DNA of 64,000 bases from Symbiodinium natans (GCA_905221605.1 CAJNDS010002804.1:64001-128000); one strand, 5' to 3'. Shown: positions 47,313-57,492, numbered from the stretch's first letter. Notes: generated by a model not told the origin, from the sequence alone. Made by a program: numbers and translations.

Positions 47313-47882
47313 CAGCTTGTATTGTAGAAGAAGAAGGACCAGTCCAGAACCTCGAAGGTGGTGCCAGCACAGACGACCCTGCATCGAACCAACATTCCAC
47401 CTTTTTTTACAACTACAGATTCTTTTCACGGTATCAAGCTTCTTTGCACATCAGCGGCGCATTGAGCAATTCAAGACAATTGCTTGTATGAATGAGATGA
47501 GAAAACAAACAAAAACACAATCGGAAAGTAAAAAGTGAAACTCTCAGCGCTCGTTTTGAACTTCCATTCTGACTGACAAGATACGCATAAACCGGATGTT
47601 TTGTATGGTTTTTTTCCCAATAGCGGGCACGCTAAGGGTTTGCAATCTGGTAAGAGAGAAGGTCGGTGACTAGATTTTGTGCACGGCTTTGCGGAAAGGT
47701 GAGGAACGTGTGCGCGCGCCAAACTACTGCAACTTTTTGCGTCTAGGCAATTAAAGTAGTCTTCGGGGAGTCCACCAAGGAAGAAAAACAGCGCCAGGCA
47801 GTTTGAGCGCACTAACATGCCTGCGCAAGCAGAATGAGATCTATGTGTGCTGCCAAAAAAAGAGATGTGTGTGTGCGTTTAA

Positions 47883-48160
47883 CATGTCTGTGCAAGCAGA
47901 ATGAGATCCATGTGGGCTGGCCGCAGATATGTGTGTGTTTTTATGCGCGAAGCAAGTTTTGGTTCCTCTAGTTCTTGGCCCTTGCTTTTGCAACCCGCTT
48001 TCTTGCCGCAAAGATATGCCTCCCAACAGTTGCTGTCCGTGTGGTCGTATACCACGCAGCTGTTTAACGCAAGAAAAGTTTTGGCCCTTGCTTTTGCAAC
48101 CATTTTTTGCCGCAAAACAATGCCTACCCAACACTCGGTGTGTGGTCGTTTAAGACGCGG
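47883..48160 (+). repeat. Dispersed repeat, copy 1 (internally duplicated)
   Basis: Contains TGTGCAAGCAGAATGAGATC, AAGCAAGTTTTGG and CCCTTGCTTTTGC followed by TTGCCGCAAA; the last part is repeated about 100 bp later (48085). A homologous copy is at 54014-54240. Confidence 0.75.
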
Positions 48161-48310
48161 CTGTTTAGGAAACGAGACACCCATGTGTGCCTGCGCGACA
48201 TCGTTCGTGCACGATCTTGTCGCGACTGAGCCTTGCTCTCTCAATTCCCGAAAGCTTCAGCAAAGGGTTCTTCGGAGAAAAAAAAACGTTAGCCCTACCA
48301 CACTACACTA

Positions 48311-48505
48311 CAAAAAGTCGACTTTCCAGCTACGGCAGCTCCGGACGTCCGCGACGTACCACGTTTGTGCTACGAGTACTGCGTTTGTTCCACAAAAAGT
48401 CGACTTTCCAGCCATGGCAGCTCCTAGCGTCCGCGACGTACTACGTTTGTACTACAAAAAGTCGACTTTCCAGCTAGGGCGTCCGCGGCGTACTACATTT
48501 GTAAG
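48311..48505 (+). repeat. Tandem repeat with the palindrome AAAGTCGACTTT
   Basis: Three copies (starting 48311, 48393 and 48455) of CAAAAAGTCGACTTTCCAGC followed by GGCAGCTCC-like and GTCCGCGACGTACTACGTTT-like sequence. Spacing is 82 and 62 bp. Confidence 0.85.
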
Positions 48506-49763
48506 AAAAGCTTCCACACCGCAGAGAGTGCACGACCACGCTTCAAAACACGCAAAAACGCAGCGGCAGCGATCAGACACGCACTTTGCTGCATTGAGCC
48601 AAAGGCTTTGGGGTTCCAGGGCAAAGTTTAATAACTTGACAAAACAAAGCACTGTTGTGCCATTCAATCTGTCCAAGAACTTGGTTCCCTCCCATGCTCC
48701 AAGAATGTTTCGCTTCAGCAATGAGCATCAGTGTTTTGTGGCTCTATGGCTGGTTGGAGCAGTAAGAAACAGGCTGCACACACACGTGCAAGAAAGCGCA
48801 ACACTTGGCCACCAGGCCACATGGCGTTCGGGCTGGCAAAGGCTGCTTAGACCTCTCCTGGTCTTTTCCGTTCTTCACAGCATTCCCTGCATTCCCGCCA
48901 TGACCACCTGAACCTTTGCACCCTTTCCCTGCCCCACCAGACGCATACTGGTCGGCGGCCGCAAAGCCACAGTGTCGGACTTGGTAAGTGCCATCCTTAA
49001 TCTCCAATCCTCACAACTAAACTGCGCACTCTCTTCTTAGCAGTCTCGAAGGCATGGGGACACCACGACCACTTGCACTTGGCTTCCCAACAAACTCGCT
49101 CAGCCAGCAAGGTAACAGAGGTATCGCGGCTCCATCGCCACCTTCTTGTTCTTGCAACTCAAGCTTCCGCGCCAGCATTGTGACTTGCCTCAAGGCCTTG
49201 TTCGCATTCGAAGGTGGCCACGTGCCACAGGCGGCCTTAAACCAGCTTTCACCCTTAGAAAGCCAGGAGCTGGCTCCACAGAGGTTCTGTCAACGCACAC
49301 TGCATGGTCTTACCTGTAAAAGAGAGGGACCCACCTGGACCAAGGCACCCACTAGAGTTGGAGTCTTGGATTCCAACGTCCGCAGAGCCTTAAATGTTCG
49401 AAGACTTTGCCATGGCCAATGGACGGGCGTCTGCTTAAGGCTGCAAGGAGTGGAGGCAAAATACAAAGGTACAGATCCCCGCAGAGAGCCTCTACTCTGG
49501 TCGAGTGAGAGTTAGAAAGGTGGCATACAAAAAATTATACTCAGGCCCTCTGGAAAGAATGCTGGCTTATCGGGGTCTGTGAGGTGGGTGTCCCAGGAAC
49601 TGTCCTTCATTACCCGGTGATTAACTACACGTTTGTGCATTATTTATTGTATTATAACGAGCCTGCAAGGCATGAATATAATGAATAAGGCATGAACGAA
49701 GTAAACACCAGACTTTAAGATCTTTCCTCACAACATTAGTATCTTGTGTCCTTATGTTCACGG

Positions 49764-49788
49764 CCGGGCATTTAATATATTCGCCCGG
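49764..49788. repeat. Hairpin 1 (GC stem, AT loop)
   Basis: Perfect 6-bp stem CCGGGC/GCCCGG closing the 13-nt loop ATTTAATATATTC. Confidence 0.75.
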
Positions 49789-49945
49789 GATGAATTAATG
49801 AATAAACTACGAAGAGAACTCAATGTTAATACTGTTATAAGTGAATGCACGAAGTAAGTGAGCGCATGAATAGTATTAATGTGAGTGAACGAAGTACAAC
49901 CATCAGGATTTAGTCTTAGAAATCTCTATCTTATTCCCTTATTGC

Positions 49946-49974
49946 CGCGGGCCCATTTATTTTATTTGCCCGCG
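49946..49974. repeat. Hairpin 2 (GC stem, AT loop)
   Basis: Perfect 7-bp stem CGCGGGC/GCCCGCG closing a 15-nt AT-rich loop. Confidence 0.75.
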
Positions 49975-50133
49975 AGGAAATAGATGACAGGGACGTGAAG
50001 GTGGATCCAGCCCCAGGTAAAACCCCTGTTAATAGTGGATTTATAAGTGAAGAGAGTGAAAAATATTAAATTACAAAGAAACGAACGTAGTGAAGTGAAT
50101 GCGTGAATTTAATATATTAGTAAACGAACGAAC

Positions 50134-50162
50134 GGCACGAGTGAATGATTGGTTTTCGTGCC
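50134..50162. repeat. Hairpin 3
   Basis: Perfect 7-bp stem GGCACGA/TCGTGCC closing a 15-nt loop, directly before hairpin 4. Confidence 0.7.
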
Positions 50163-50167
50163 ACATT

Positions 50168-50198
50168 CGCGAGCTCTTTGCATTTATTATTGCTCGCG
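50168..50198. repeat. Hairpin 4 (GC stem, AT loop)
   Basis: Perfect 7-bp stem CGCGAGC/GCTCGCG closing a 17-nt loop containing CATTTATTATT. Confidence 0.75.
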
Positions 50199-50419
50199 GG
50201 ATAATATTATCAATAAAACTACGAAGAGAGCGTGTTTTTACTGCTGTTTGAATGAACAAAGTAAAGCATGAACAGCTATGATCTTTCAATGACATACCGG
50301 CTCTTCCGCAACAAGACTTAAGATCCAAGATATTCCGCAGAAAGTGTTTTGAGGAAATGCAAAAGTGCAAAGCAATGGAATGTGGTGATGGTGGTGTGGT
50401 GATTGTGTGGTAATTGTGC

Positions 50420-50488
50420 AAACGTAGTACGCCGCGGACGCCAGGAGCTGCCTTAAGCGCAAAAGTTAACTTTTTCCAAAAAGCACTG
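50420..50488 (-). repeat. Inverted copy of the 48.3-kb repeat
   Basis: On minus reads a palindromic AAAAGTTAACTTTT, then GGCAGCTCCTGGCGTCCGCG and GCGTACTACGTTT. It matches the 48.3 kb copies in opposite orientation. Confidence 0.75.
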
Positions 50489-52839
50489 CACTACAAACAC
50501 CGTGGACTCTAGGGCTTTGAAAACGTTCTGCAGAAAGGACTTTAAACACATTTTAAATCCCGTAGGCGCGGAACTTGCGGAAACGTCTCGGTTAACTGCT
50601 TCTGTGAACGTCAGCATAACACTTTGGTCCACACTGTCATTTGCGTTTTGCGTTTTTTTTCGCTGTCGATCCGACACCTGCTTCCCATTCACCACAATCA
50701 CCGCACTAACCAACTCTACATGTCAGTTGAGAATCTTCGCACTAATCTTTGAGGCAACCAAACTCTGTGCACCATTTCCCGCCAGAAAGAACCGATTACA
50801 AAGAACATAATGTTCCAATTTGGTTTTTTTGGTTGATGGTCTAAAAAAAGCATTGAAAACAAATTTTAATACACTTTTAAACACAAGTACCTGTATGCAC
50901 ATATATCTGCTACAAACTTGATGCAATGTGTTGTTTTTGGAAGACAGCTCTTGGAGACCGTGGGCAGCGGGCCAGGCTAAGAGTGATAACCTTGGTTCGA
51001 TTTGATGATGTCGCTTGCTGCATGATGGTGGTTTTAAGAATCTGGCAGTGTTGCACCGAGAACCTTAAATGTATGAAGCTAAGGCGGTTGCAGATGCAGA
51101 ACATTGTGCAAGCTTAAGGCAGATCACTGCAAGTAAAGCAGTTCCACGCGAGCTAAAGAAGATTCAGTGCTGCTTGTGCTGGCCCGGTTCTTGGATTAGA
51201 TGGAATCAAGATCTGCAACAGCTTAAGTCTTGCTATGGGGTTAAGCCTGGCAGAAGAAGCTGCATTTTTCTTGATTTTGTAATGCGTCACAATTGCTCGC
51301 ACCAATGGGACTCCAGCTCTCTTGACGTCTTCGCCTTTGAAGGTACGGCCGCATGTCACGGCTGACACTGCTTCTGGCAAGGCCTCTGGCGCAGTGCGCT
51401 TTGGTCATTTCTATGTTGTCGCCGACAAGATTGGCACTTTGTGAGCACGTCGAGAACGCGACGCAGGCCTACGCCCGGCCCACAAGACCGTGCACGCTGC
51501 TTCCAAGGACGTGGAGTGGCAGCCGGCAACACACTTCCGGGTGCTTCACTTCAGGGCGTTGGTGTTTCGGGTCTGCTTGCCTCAAAACTCTTGGGGGTTG
51601 TGGCTTGGGCTATAGGGTTGTTTGGGCTTTAAGGAAAAAGTAGAGGCTAAGGTTTGGGTGAAGGGACATGTACAGTTTTAACTTGGGTTGGTTGTTTTGT
51701 TGAGGGTTCAGAGACTTGGAGTTGTGGTTGCTTGGGCTTACGGCTGGAGACGTAGAGTTCAAGGGTGAGTTGGGGTTTAGAGGTTTCAAGTGGGGTAATG
51801 CTTTGGGTTGATGATTAAACCCCAAGCAACAAACCATAACCTCAAACGCAGACCCTAATTAAACCTTTTACAACCCGTGGCAAGGGGCTGGCGGCCCTGG
51901 GGCTCCGTCACCGCGGCTGCTTTGGGCTGCTTGGGCGGATGCCACCAAAGCCTAAAACCTCTTCGATCACTGGGCTGTCCTCTTCACTGGAGCTTGTGGG
52001 CAGGCTTGTTAAGGGTCTCATCTTCCTGAATCTCCGTCCATCCGGGCGGATCGTCTTTGGGTAATTTTGGGCTGGAGTTTGGGTTGGGGGTTTTGCGGTG
52101 GGATTCCTGTTGGGAGGGGGGGGAGATGTTTGGATTGTTTATTCACGGGGGGTTGGCGGGGTGGTGCAGGTTTTTTTTGTATGCGCGAAGCCCTAAAATC
52201 CCAAACATGAGCGCCTAAACATCACCTTGAACCCAAAACCGTAAAGTCTGAACCTAAGACCTGTATATATTAAGCCCTTTTATCAACATAGTCGATCCAA
52301 AACTTCAACTTTAAATAAGTGAATAAACCAAAATCAAAAACTTACAATAAACACACACAGATATATAGATACACATATACAAACACATATAAACGAATTT
52401 TACAAAGAGAAGGCTGCGCGAGCCTGTTTGTTAGAATGAGTTTGTTGCGCTGTTTGCTTTCTTGTTTTTTGTAGGATCGTGATGGCGTCCAAAGATTTGG
52501 CAAAACAATCTTGGTCCAGCCAAGACACTTCCCCCAATGTTTGAAGTATTGATTTGGGCCCAGCCTGCGCTCTGGATCCAAGATGACCTCCAAAAAAACC
52601 CTGTGAAATCTTGAATCTTGGATCCAGCCCATTATTGAAATATTGAGTTTTTTAAAAATGTTTTAATATTGCGCCCAACCTAGGCCGTGGAACCAGATTA
52701 GTAAACAACAACTAAGGAGCTGTAATTGAGTGTTCATTGAAGGACAGATTCCCACAGCGTTCCACTTCAAACAACATATATATATATGTATCTTCAGATA
52801 TGTGTGTATGTGTTTTAATTAGATATTTGCATAATTATG
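50489..52839. other. No supported gene
   Basis: AT-rich. Short frames only, decayed telomere-like sequence (51.6-51.85 kb) and ATAT/ACAC microsatellites near 52360. Confidence 0.5.
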
Positions 52840-53395
52840 CAGGCTTTAGTGCAGAGTTTAGGCTTGGATGACAACTGAAATACAATGCGTTAGCAAAGGT
52901 ACAGTGTTTAGTACAAAGTTCAGGCTTTGCTTTTTTTGGGGGGGGGGGAAATACAATGCGCTAGCTAAGGTACAGTGTCGGTACAAAGTTTAAATTTTGC
53001 TTCTTGGGATGATTACTGAAGTTGCAAAGCGTTAGCTAAGGTACAGTGTAGTGCAAAGTTTAGGTTTTGCCTGTTGGGGGGTGATCGCTCGAGGTACACG
53101 TGTCAGTGCAGAGTTTGGTTTGGCTTGCTTGTCGGAGGATGAGAACTGAAATACAATGAGTTAGCTAAGGCACAGTGTTTAGTTCAGAGTTCAAGCTAAG
53201 CTGCTTGCTTATCAGCTTATCAGGGGGAGGTGCGGGGGGGGGGGGGGGGGGCTGATTATAGCTATTCAATATGTGTTAGTTTAAAAGAGCTTAGGTTTTG
53301 CTCATTGGGGGATGATTGTTTGAGGTAAAGTTTCAAGTACAAAGCTTAGGTTTTGCTTATTGGGGGATGTTTACTGAAATACAGCCGGTGTTTTC
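52840..53395 (+). repeat. Satellite, ~70-bp unit, about seven copies
   Basis: Unit core: TTTAGGTTTTGCTT, a G run with GATGA, ACTGAAATACAATGCG, TTAGCTAAGGTACAGTGT, TAGTACAAAG. Copies are diverged and one is interrupted by an 18-base G run near 53235. Confidence 0.8.
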
Positions 53396-53672
53396 ACAGC
53401 TTCGAGCAAAACATCCCGAACGCAAGCCGAAGAGACATAGCACAGAAGAAGAGCAAGGTGGATCAGAACATCCCAGAAAGAGTGAAAGGATATCTGCTCA
53501 CCTGTGGGAAAAGTTGCTGTGTGCTGCTTCTTTGGGTTGGCCTTCTTACTCTGCTCGGAAGCCATGCCATGACTACGGTGACAATCTTTTAAAACAACTT
53601 GAGCCAGTATGCGCATGGAAAGCCTGCGTGCACGGAAAGACAGCATTCATGCTGCACTTGTTGCACAGGTAA
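53316..53672 (+). CDS. Possible 118-codon ORF after the 70-bp satellite
   Basis: The frame reads HPERKPKRHSTEEEQGGSEH and ends WKACVHGKTAFMLHLLHR. The first 25 codons lie in satellite sequence, so the true start would be downstream. A second plus frame overlaps. Confidence 0.25.
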   Translation: MFEVKFQVQSLGFAYWGMFTEIQPVFSQLRAKHPERKPKRHSTEEEQGGSEHPRKSERISAHLWEKLLCAASLGWPSYSARKPCHDYGDNLLKQLEPVCAWKACVHGKTAFMLHLLHR

Positions 53673-54013
53673 TTGGCAGTGTCGGGCCCTTCCTCCCTCC
53701 CTGCATCCCTGTGTCACGAAGCAACATTTAGATTTACTTCCTTCCATTTGCCCCACAATAAGAAGAATAAGCGTTTATATGATAGACAATAAGCGTTTAT
53801 GTTTTATACAATAAGCGTTTATGTTAAAGCCCTTTTAAAAGTGTACACTTTTATCAGAATAGACATTAATTTTTAAGAGACTATTGGAAGATCAAGGTGT
53901 TCTTTCGACGACATACCGGCTCTCCCGTTTCAACGCCAGGCAAGTTGAATGCGCGCGTGGCTTAGCGACAGCTCGAATGCAGCCGTATTTTGATATGAAC
54001 ATATACACGATAT

Positions 54014-54240
54014 GTGTGCAAACAGAATGAAATCCACGAGCGCGCGCAGGAAACGTAGCATTTGTGTCACAAGACCGCGACGGACAGCCGAGGTTGTATG
54101 GCCGGCGGAATCTTTGCGCGCAAAAAGATATCTGTATGTGCGCACGCAGCAAGTTTTGTTTCCTATAGTTTTTAGCCCTTGCTTTTGCCGCCGCTTTCTT
54201 GCCGTAAAGATGCGCCTGTCCAACACCTGGACATTGCTTC
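54014..54240 (+). repeat. Dispersed repeat, copy 2
   Basis: Direct-orientation relative of 47883-48160: TGTGCAAACAGAATGAAATC, CAGCAAGTTTTG, CCCTTGCTTTTGC, TTGCCGTAAAGATG in the same order. Confidence 0.75.
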
Positions 54241-54709
54241 AATCTTGCGAGGTTTCCTTTTCGAATCCGTTTGCAAAAACCTACACGCCAGCTGATGATA
54301 TCCCACGCTGTTGGGGTCCGTTGCTGCTGAGATAATTGACATGCGAATTTGCAATTTTGTGTGTTAAAAAATCATTGACATTTTTTTGTTGTCGTTCATG
54401 CCTCCAAGGCGTAAGTCTACTCGATGTAAAGGGTGCAGATTTCACAAGTGGCCGCGAGGTTGTTGGGGACCTCGAATGTGTTTCCACCGGTGATTACCGG
54501 GCTGGAACACGAATCAACTCTCAGATTCGCTGTTTTTGTTAAGTCCCCCGTCAGGCCCTGGCCGATTTTGGGCCTGACGCCTGGCCTGCTGACAGGCTTG
54601 TTTGGTTTTGGTGTCAGAAGGTCGTCGCTTAGGTCCCTGCAGGCTCTCCCAGGGAGGTCTGGAGTCACAGGTGAGCAGGTCCTTGAGAAATGTAACTTCC
54701 CAGACCAAT

Positions 54710-54961
54710 TCATCCGCCCGGTACCGGGTCCCAAGTGGGTAAGGCGGACAGGGCCTCTTTGGCCGTGGCCTTACAGGCAGCGTCCGCATCGTCATTGATA
54801 AGGCGCCGCCATCCCCGGTCGGGGCCAAATTCGGCATTGAAAGCTTCGAGGGTAGTGTAGGACCTGATCCAAGTTAAACGAGCTAGATGCTCTCTGTCCT
54901 TGGCCTGTAGCCACGGCCACCCTTTGTTCGGCGAAAATTGTTGCTTGGCCGCAGCCTGACA
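54710..54961 (-). pseudogene. Retroelement remnant: C-terminal end of the RNase H domain
   Basis: Reads HLARLTWIRSYTTLEAFNAE, then FGPDRGWRRLINDDADAACK; the NDDADAA box matches the last acidic motif of RNase H in these elements. It is in a different frame from the N-terminal half and separated from it by about 560 bp of minisatellite and microsatellite. The middle motif with the third catalytic acid is missing, so the domain cannot be active as it stands. Confidence 0.5.
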
Positions 54962-55034
54962 TGTGATGTGATGGTGATGTGATGGTGATGTGATGTGATG
55001 TGATGTGATATGATGTGATGTGATGTGATGTAAT
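54960..55034 (+). repeat. (GATGT)n/(GATGGT)n microsatellite
   Basis: GTGATGTGATG-type run; gives a His/Ser/Thr frame on minus that is not a real protein. Confidence 0.9.
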
Positions 55035-55265
55035 TGATGTGATTTGCGTGAACAAAAAACAGCTGCCTGGATAGCTGTCTTTGATCGCAACCTGTTTCCT
55101 TTAGCTGTGCACACTGAAACACTGAAACGCTGAAAACGCTGAAACGCTGAAGCCGGCCCGGCCCAGAAATCATGATTTATTATTTTTTTCGTTGGATTGG
55201 TTAAATTGGTTTTCGACTCTTCCAAAATTTGTTCCCCGATGGCCTGTTTAGGCTCAGGATTGCTT

Positions 55266-55515
55266 CACGAAAGTGTTTTGGCTCTTACGAAAGTGCCTGG
55301 CTGTCTCGCGAAAGCGCCCGGCTGCCTCACGAAAGTGCCCGGTTAGCTCACGAAAGTGTTTGGCTCCCTCACGAAAGTGGTTGGCCCCTGCACGAAAGCT
55401 CACGAAAGTTTTTGTCCTCACGAAAGCGCGGGGGGCCCTTCACGAAAGTGTTTTGTCCCGTTCACGAAAGTGCACGAAAGTACCCCACGAAAGTTCACGA
55501 AAGCTCACGAAAGTG
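55266..55515 (+). repeat. CACGAAAGTG minisatellite, 15 copies
   Basis: Fifteen copies of the core CGAAAG, mostly CACGAAAGTG. Starts at 55266, 55286, 55307, 55328, 55349, 55370, 55391, 55401, 55419, 55441, 55463, 55473, 55486, 55496 and 55506. Spacing is 20-22 bp in the left half and often 10 bp on the right. It sits between the two halves of the RNase H remnant. Confidence 0.9.
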
Positions 55516-55524
55516 TTTTTGGCT

Positions 55525-55929
55525 TCACGTAGTGACGTCAGCGATGGCATAAGCTTCTCTTTGCACCACAGAGGACAATGGTGGGAGGAGGCCAGTTGCT
55601 CCCCCAATGAGGCGGAGTTGGCCTTGTTGCCACTCATGGATTGTAACGGCCCACGCCACAATTCGGCCTCGAGGGTCTGAACCATGCGTGGCGTCAGTGG
55701 CGTAGATGAACTGGGAAGACCATGTGGGGCTAGCGCCAACGCCCCAAACTTTTTCGCTGGCGGCCCCATAAGTGTAGCCAGTTAGGGCGGTGACACTTGC
55801 CGGCATCAACCCACGCAACCACCGGCACCGGAAGGGATACTGTTGCCTGAGTTGTTTCCAGTGCTGAAAGGGCGGGGGCGCCATTCCTATCCACCATTTA
55901 CAGCCGTAAACGACGTGTTCAGGGGTCAA
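55525..55929 (-). pseudogene. Retroelement remnant: Cys/Trp linker and N-terminal half of an RNase H domain
   Basis: The frame of 134 codons reads like the region after reverse transcriptase in dinoflagellate non-LTR elements: EHVVYGCKWW, then RCRWLRGLMPASVTALTG, then an RNase H start FIYATDATHGSDPRGRIVAW with the first catalytic Asp, and the second acidic residue in QREAYAIADV. It stops right after this Glu, where the CGAAAG minisatellite begins. No reverse transcriptase YADD box was seen upstream. The call rests on motif order, not on a database hit. Confidence 0.55.
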
Positions 55930-57026
55930 GGCAACCTTGCAGAGCGGCTATTCTTTATTGGTTTACGTCAACTAGATCCTTCAGAAAATTCCAAGGGGTT
56001 ATACCCAGCGCAGGCACCGATACTTAGCTTGCTGCACTTTTGCATTGCGCATTGGAAAGAACAAAGCTGCAATTTTGGCAGCGCCTGCCATGGAACGTCA
56101 TCGCTCGATCCCGTGAAGAACTTTCGATCCCCCCTTGTCAAGCCAACCTTCCTTGAGCAATGCAGCCTCCCTTGCGCCTTCTCAAACTTGTTTGGAAATC
56201 AAACGGAACTCGGAATGCATTTCACGTTGCTATCCATGTGTGGATTCCATCCCGTGATGCAGCTGGTGGGGCCAGTGGCGAGTCCCGGGTGGGCCAGGTT
56301 TTAAAATTTTCAGCAAGTCCAAGCTTAAGCAATGGTTTGTTTCGAGTATTGAAACACTCGGGGGCCTCTTGAATTCGAATTTGAACGGTTTTTACTTTTG
56401 AAAGCCTCCTTGAAACCCCTTCGAAGGGCCTTCGAATTCGGGTTTATTGAAGTATCGAGTCTACTACTTCTCGAAGGCGGCTTGAAACCCTTTTGAAGCC
56501 CTTTCATGCCCCGCTTCATTGATTTGAAGTAATTCCAGCCCCCTTCGGAAAATTCAAAGGGATCATACCGGTCAATCACACAAAAGGGGGAAGTTGGCTG
56601 CCTGTAAATGTGCAGTGCAGGAGTGCCTCTAGAATGACGCGTAACAAAAGTTTGTATGCAAGCTTGAAAGCAAGTTCAAGCGGTGCGTGGTGAGCGTGTG
56701 GAGCTTTTTCAAGGGGCGCCTCCGCGGCACGATTCAGAGGCATTTTTGGGCAGTTACTAAGTGATCTAGCAACATGCGCATTTGGATATTGGACGGGTGG
56801 CCAGTCGCCTCAATCAGGTGGCCCGCATTGCGCACTTCGGGGCATGTGCGGAGGATAGCTCCGGTTTGAATCCACTGAAAAAATTGACTTATAGAAGGTT
56901 CACAGTGCCGCTTTTCCATTAAGGCGCTCGTTCTTTGCGGTGTTCGAGCTGCTCATCAGATAAAATGGCACCCAAAAAGGGATGCATGTGTCTTTGTCAC
57001 TACTTGAGTTCATGCTTCCAACCATC

Positions 57027-57107
57027 ATGTTTCATGCAGCCCACGGGCCTTGGTTCTGTATCGAGAGGCACAACCTGCGCTGGGTCCTTCGCTGTGTGAA
57101 TGTAGAG
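57027..57107 (+). CDS. Exon of plus-strand gene A
   Basis: 27 codons beginning MFHAAHGPWFCIERHNLRWV and ending at donor GTAGAG|GTAGGT (phase 0). An in-frame ATG at 56982 could extend it. It joins in phase to 57172 across a 64-bp intron. Another frame across the same DNA (from ATG at 56964) is also open, so the choice is not final. Confidence 0.5.
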
Positions 57108-57171
57108 GTAGGTTTCACTTTCGGCGAAGCTCCATGTTGGCCATCTCCTTGTCGTGTTCGGCCTTGGGAAG

Positions 57172-57492
57172 CTGCAACATCTGTGTTGCCCAACGTGCAC
57201 TGATTGTGATGCAGTTCTCGGCACTTTGGAACCATGCTTGCCGACTGCCCAACCTTCTTTGGGACTTGAGATGCACCTGCAGCCGCGTGAGCATGCCACA
57301 GGACTCATGCGGTTCTTGCAGCTCACGCATATCCAACAGGATATTGTTCAGAAACCCATCCAACATGACGTTGCTGAGGCTGCCATCAGCCACGATCAAT
57401 CATGCTTGCCTGTATCCTTAAGCACGACGTGCGGTTTCGCATTGCAATTAGCTTTCCCACGCATTATGGCTGATGATTGCGTGTCAGTGCAG
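57172..57492 (+). CDS. Largest exon of plus-strand gene A
   Basis: 107 codons between acceptor CTTGGGAAG and donor GTGCAG|GTGCGT, phase 0 at both ends. It starts LQHLCCPTCTDCDAVLG with a Cys cluster, then RFLQLTHIQQDIVQKPIQHD and VAEAAISHDQS, and ends MADDCVSVQ. The Cys pairs might bind metal. No family was recognised. Confidence 0.6.

Larger units (their letters stand above)
45000..49679. other. AT-richer, repeat-bearing stretch without a supported gene
   Basis: Contains the dispersed and tandem repeats listed separately and a 336-codon plus frame (47.9-48.9 kb) that runs through those repeats and is not believed. Confidence 0.5.
49680..50275 (+). repeat. Diverged ~200-bp unit around the hairpins, three copies
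   Basis: After hairpins 1, 2 and 4 follow related AT-rich segments: AATAAACTACGAAGAGA, then a TGTTTTTACTG-like block, GTGAATGAACGAAGTAA-like and GCATGAA-like ends (clear in copies 1 and 3, weak in copy 2). No coding frame is supported. Base composition is clearly more AT-rich than the gene regions. Confidence 0.6.

Noticed and set aside
47901-48911. 336-codon plus-strand protein
   Set aside because: The frame runs through two families of tandem and dispersed repeats, and its content mirrors the repeat units. There is no domain-like region outside them.
49680-50275. Mitochondrial DNA insertion
   Set aside because: GC clusters in AT-rich DNA recall organellar genomes, but no organellar gene fragment is present to support it.
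54960-55225. His-rich N-terminal extension of the RNase H tail
   Set aside because: The His/Ser/Thr repeats come from the GATGT microsatellite, so only the part below 54961 is considered coding in origin.
55266-55515. CRISPR-like array of short repeats
   Set aside because: The repeats are about 10 bp with 0-12 bp between them and the spacers are similar to each other. The genome is eukaryotic and no Cas genes are present.
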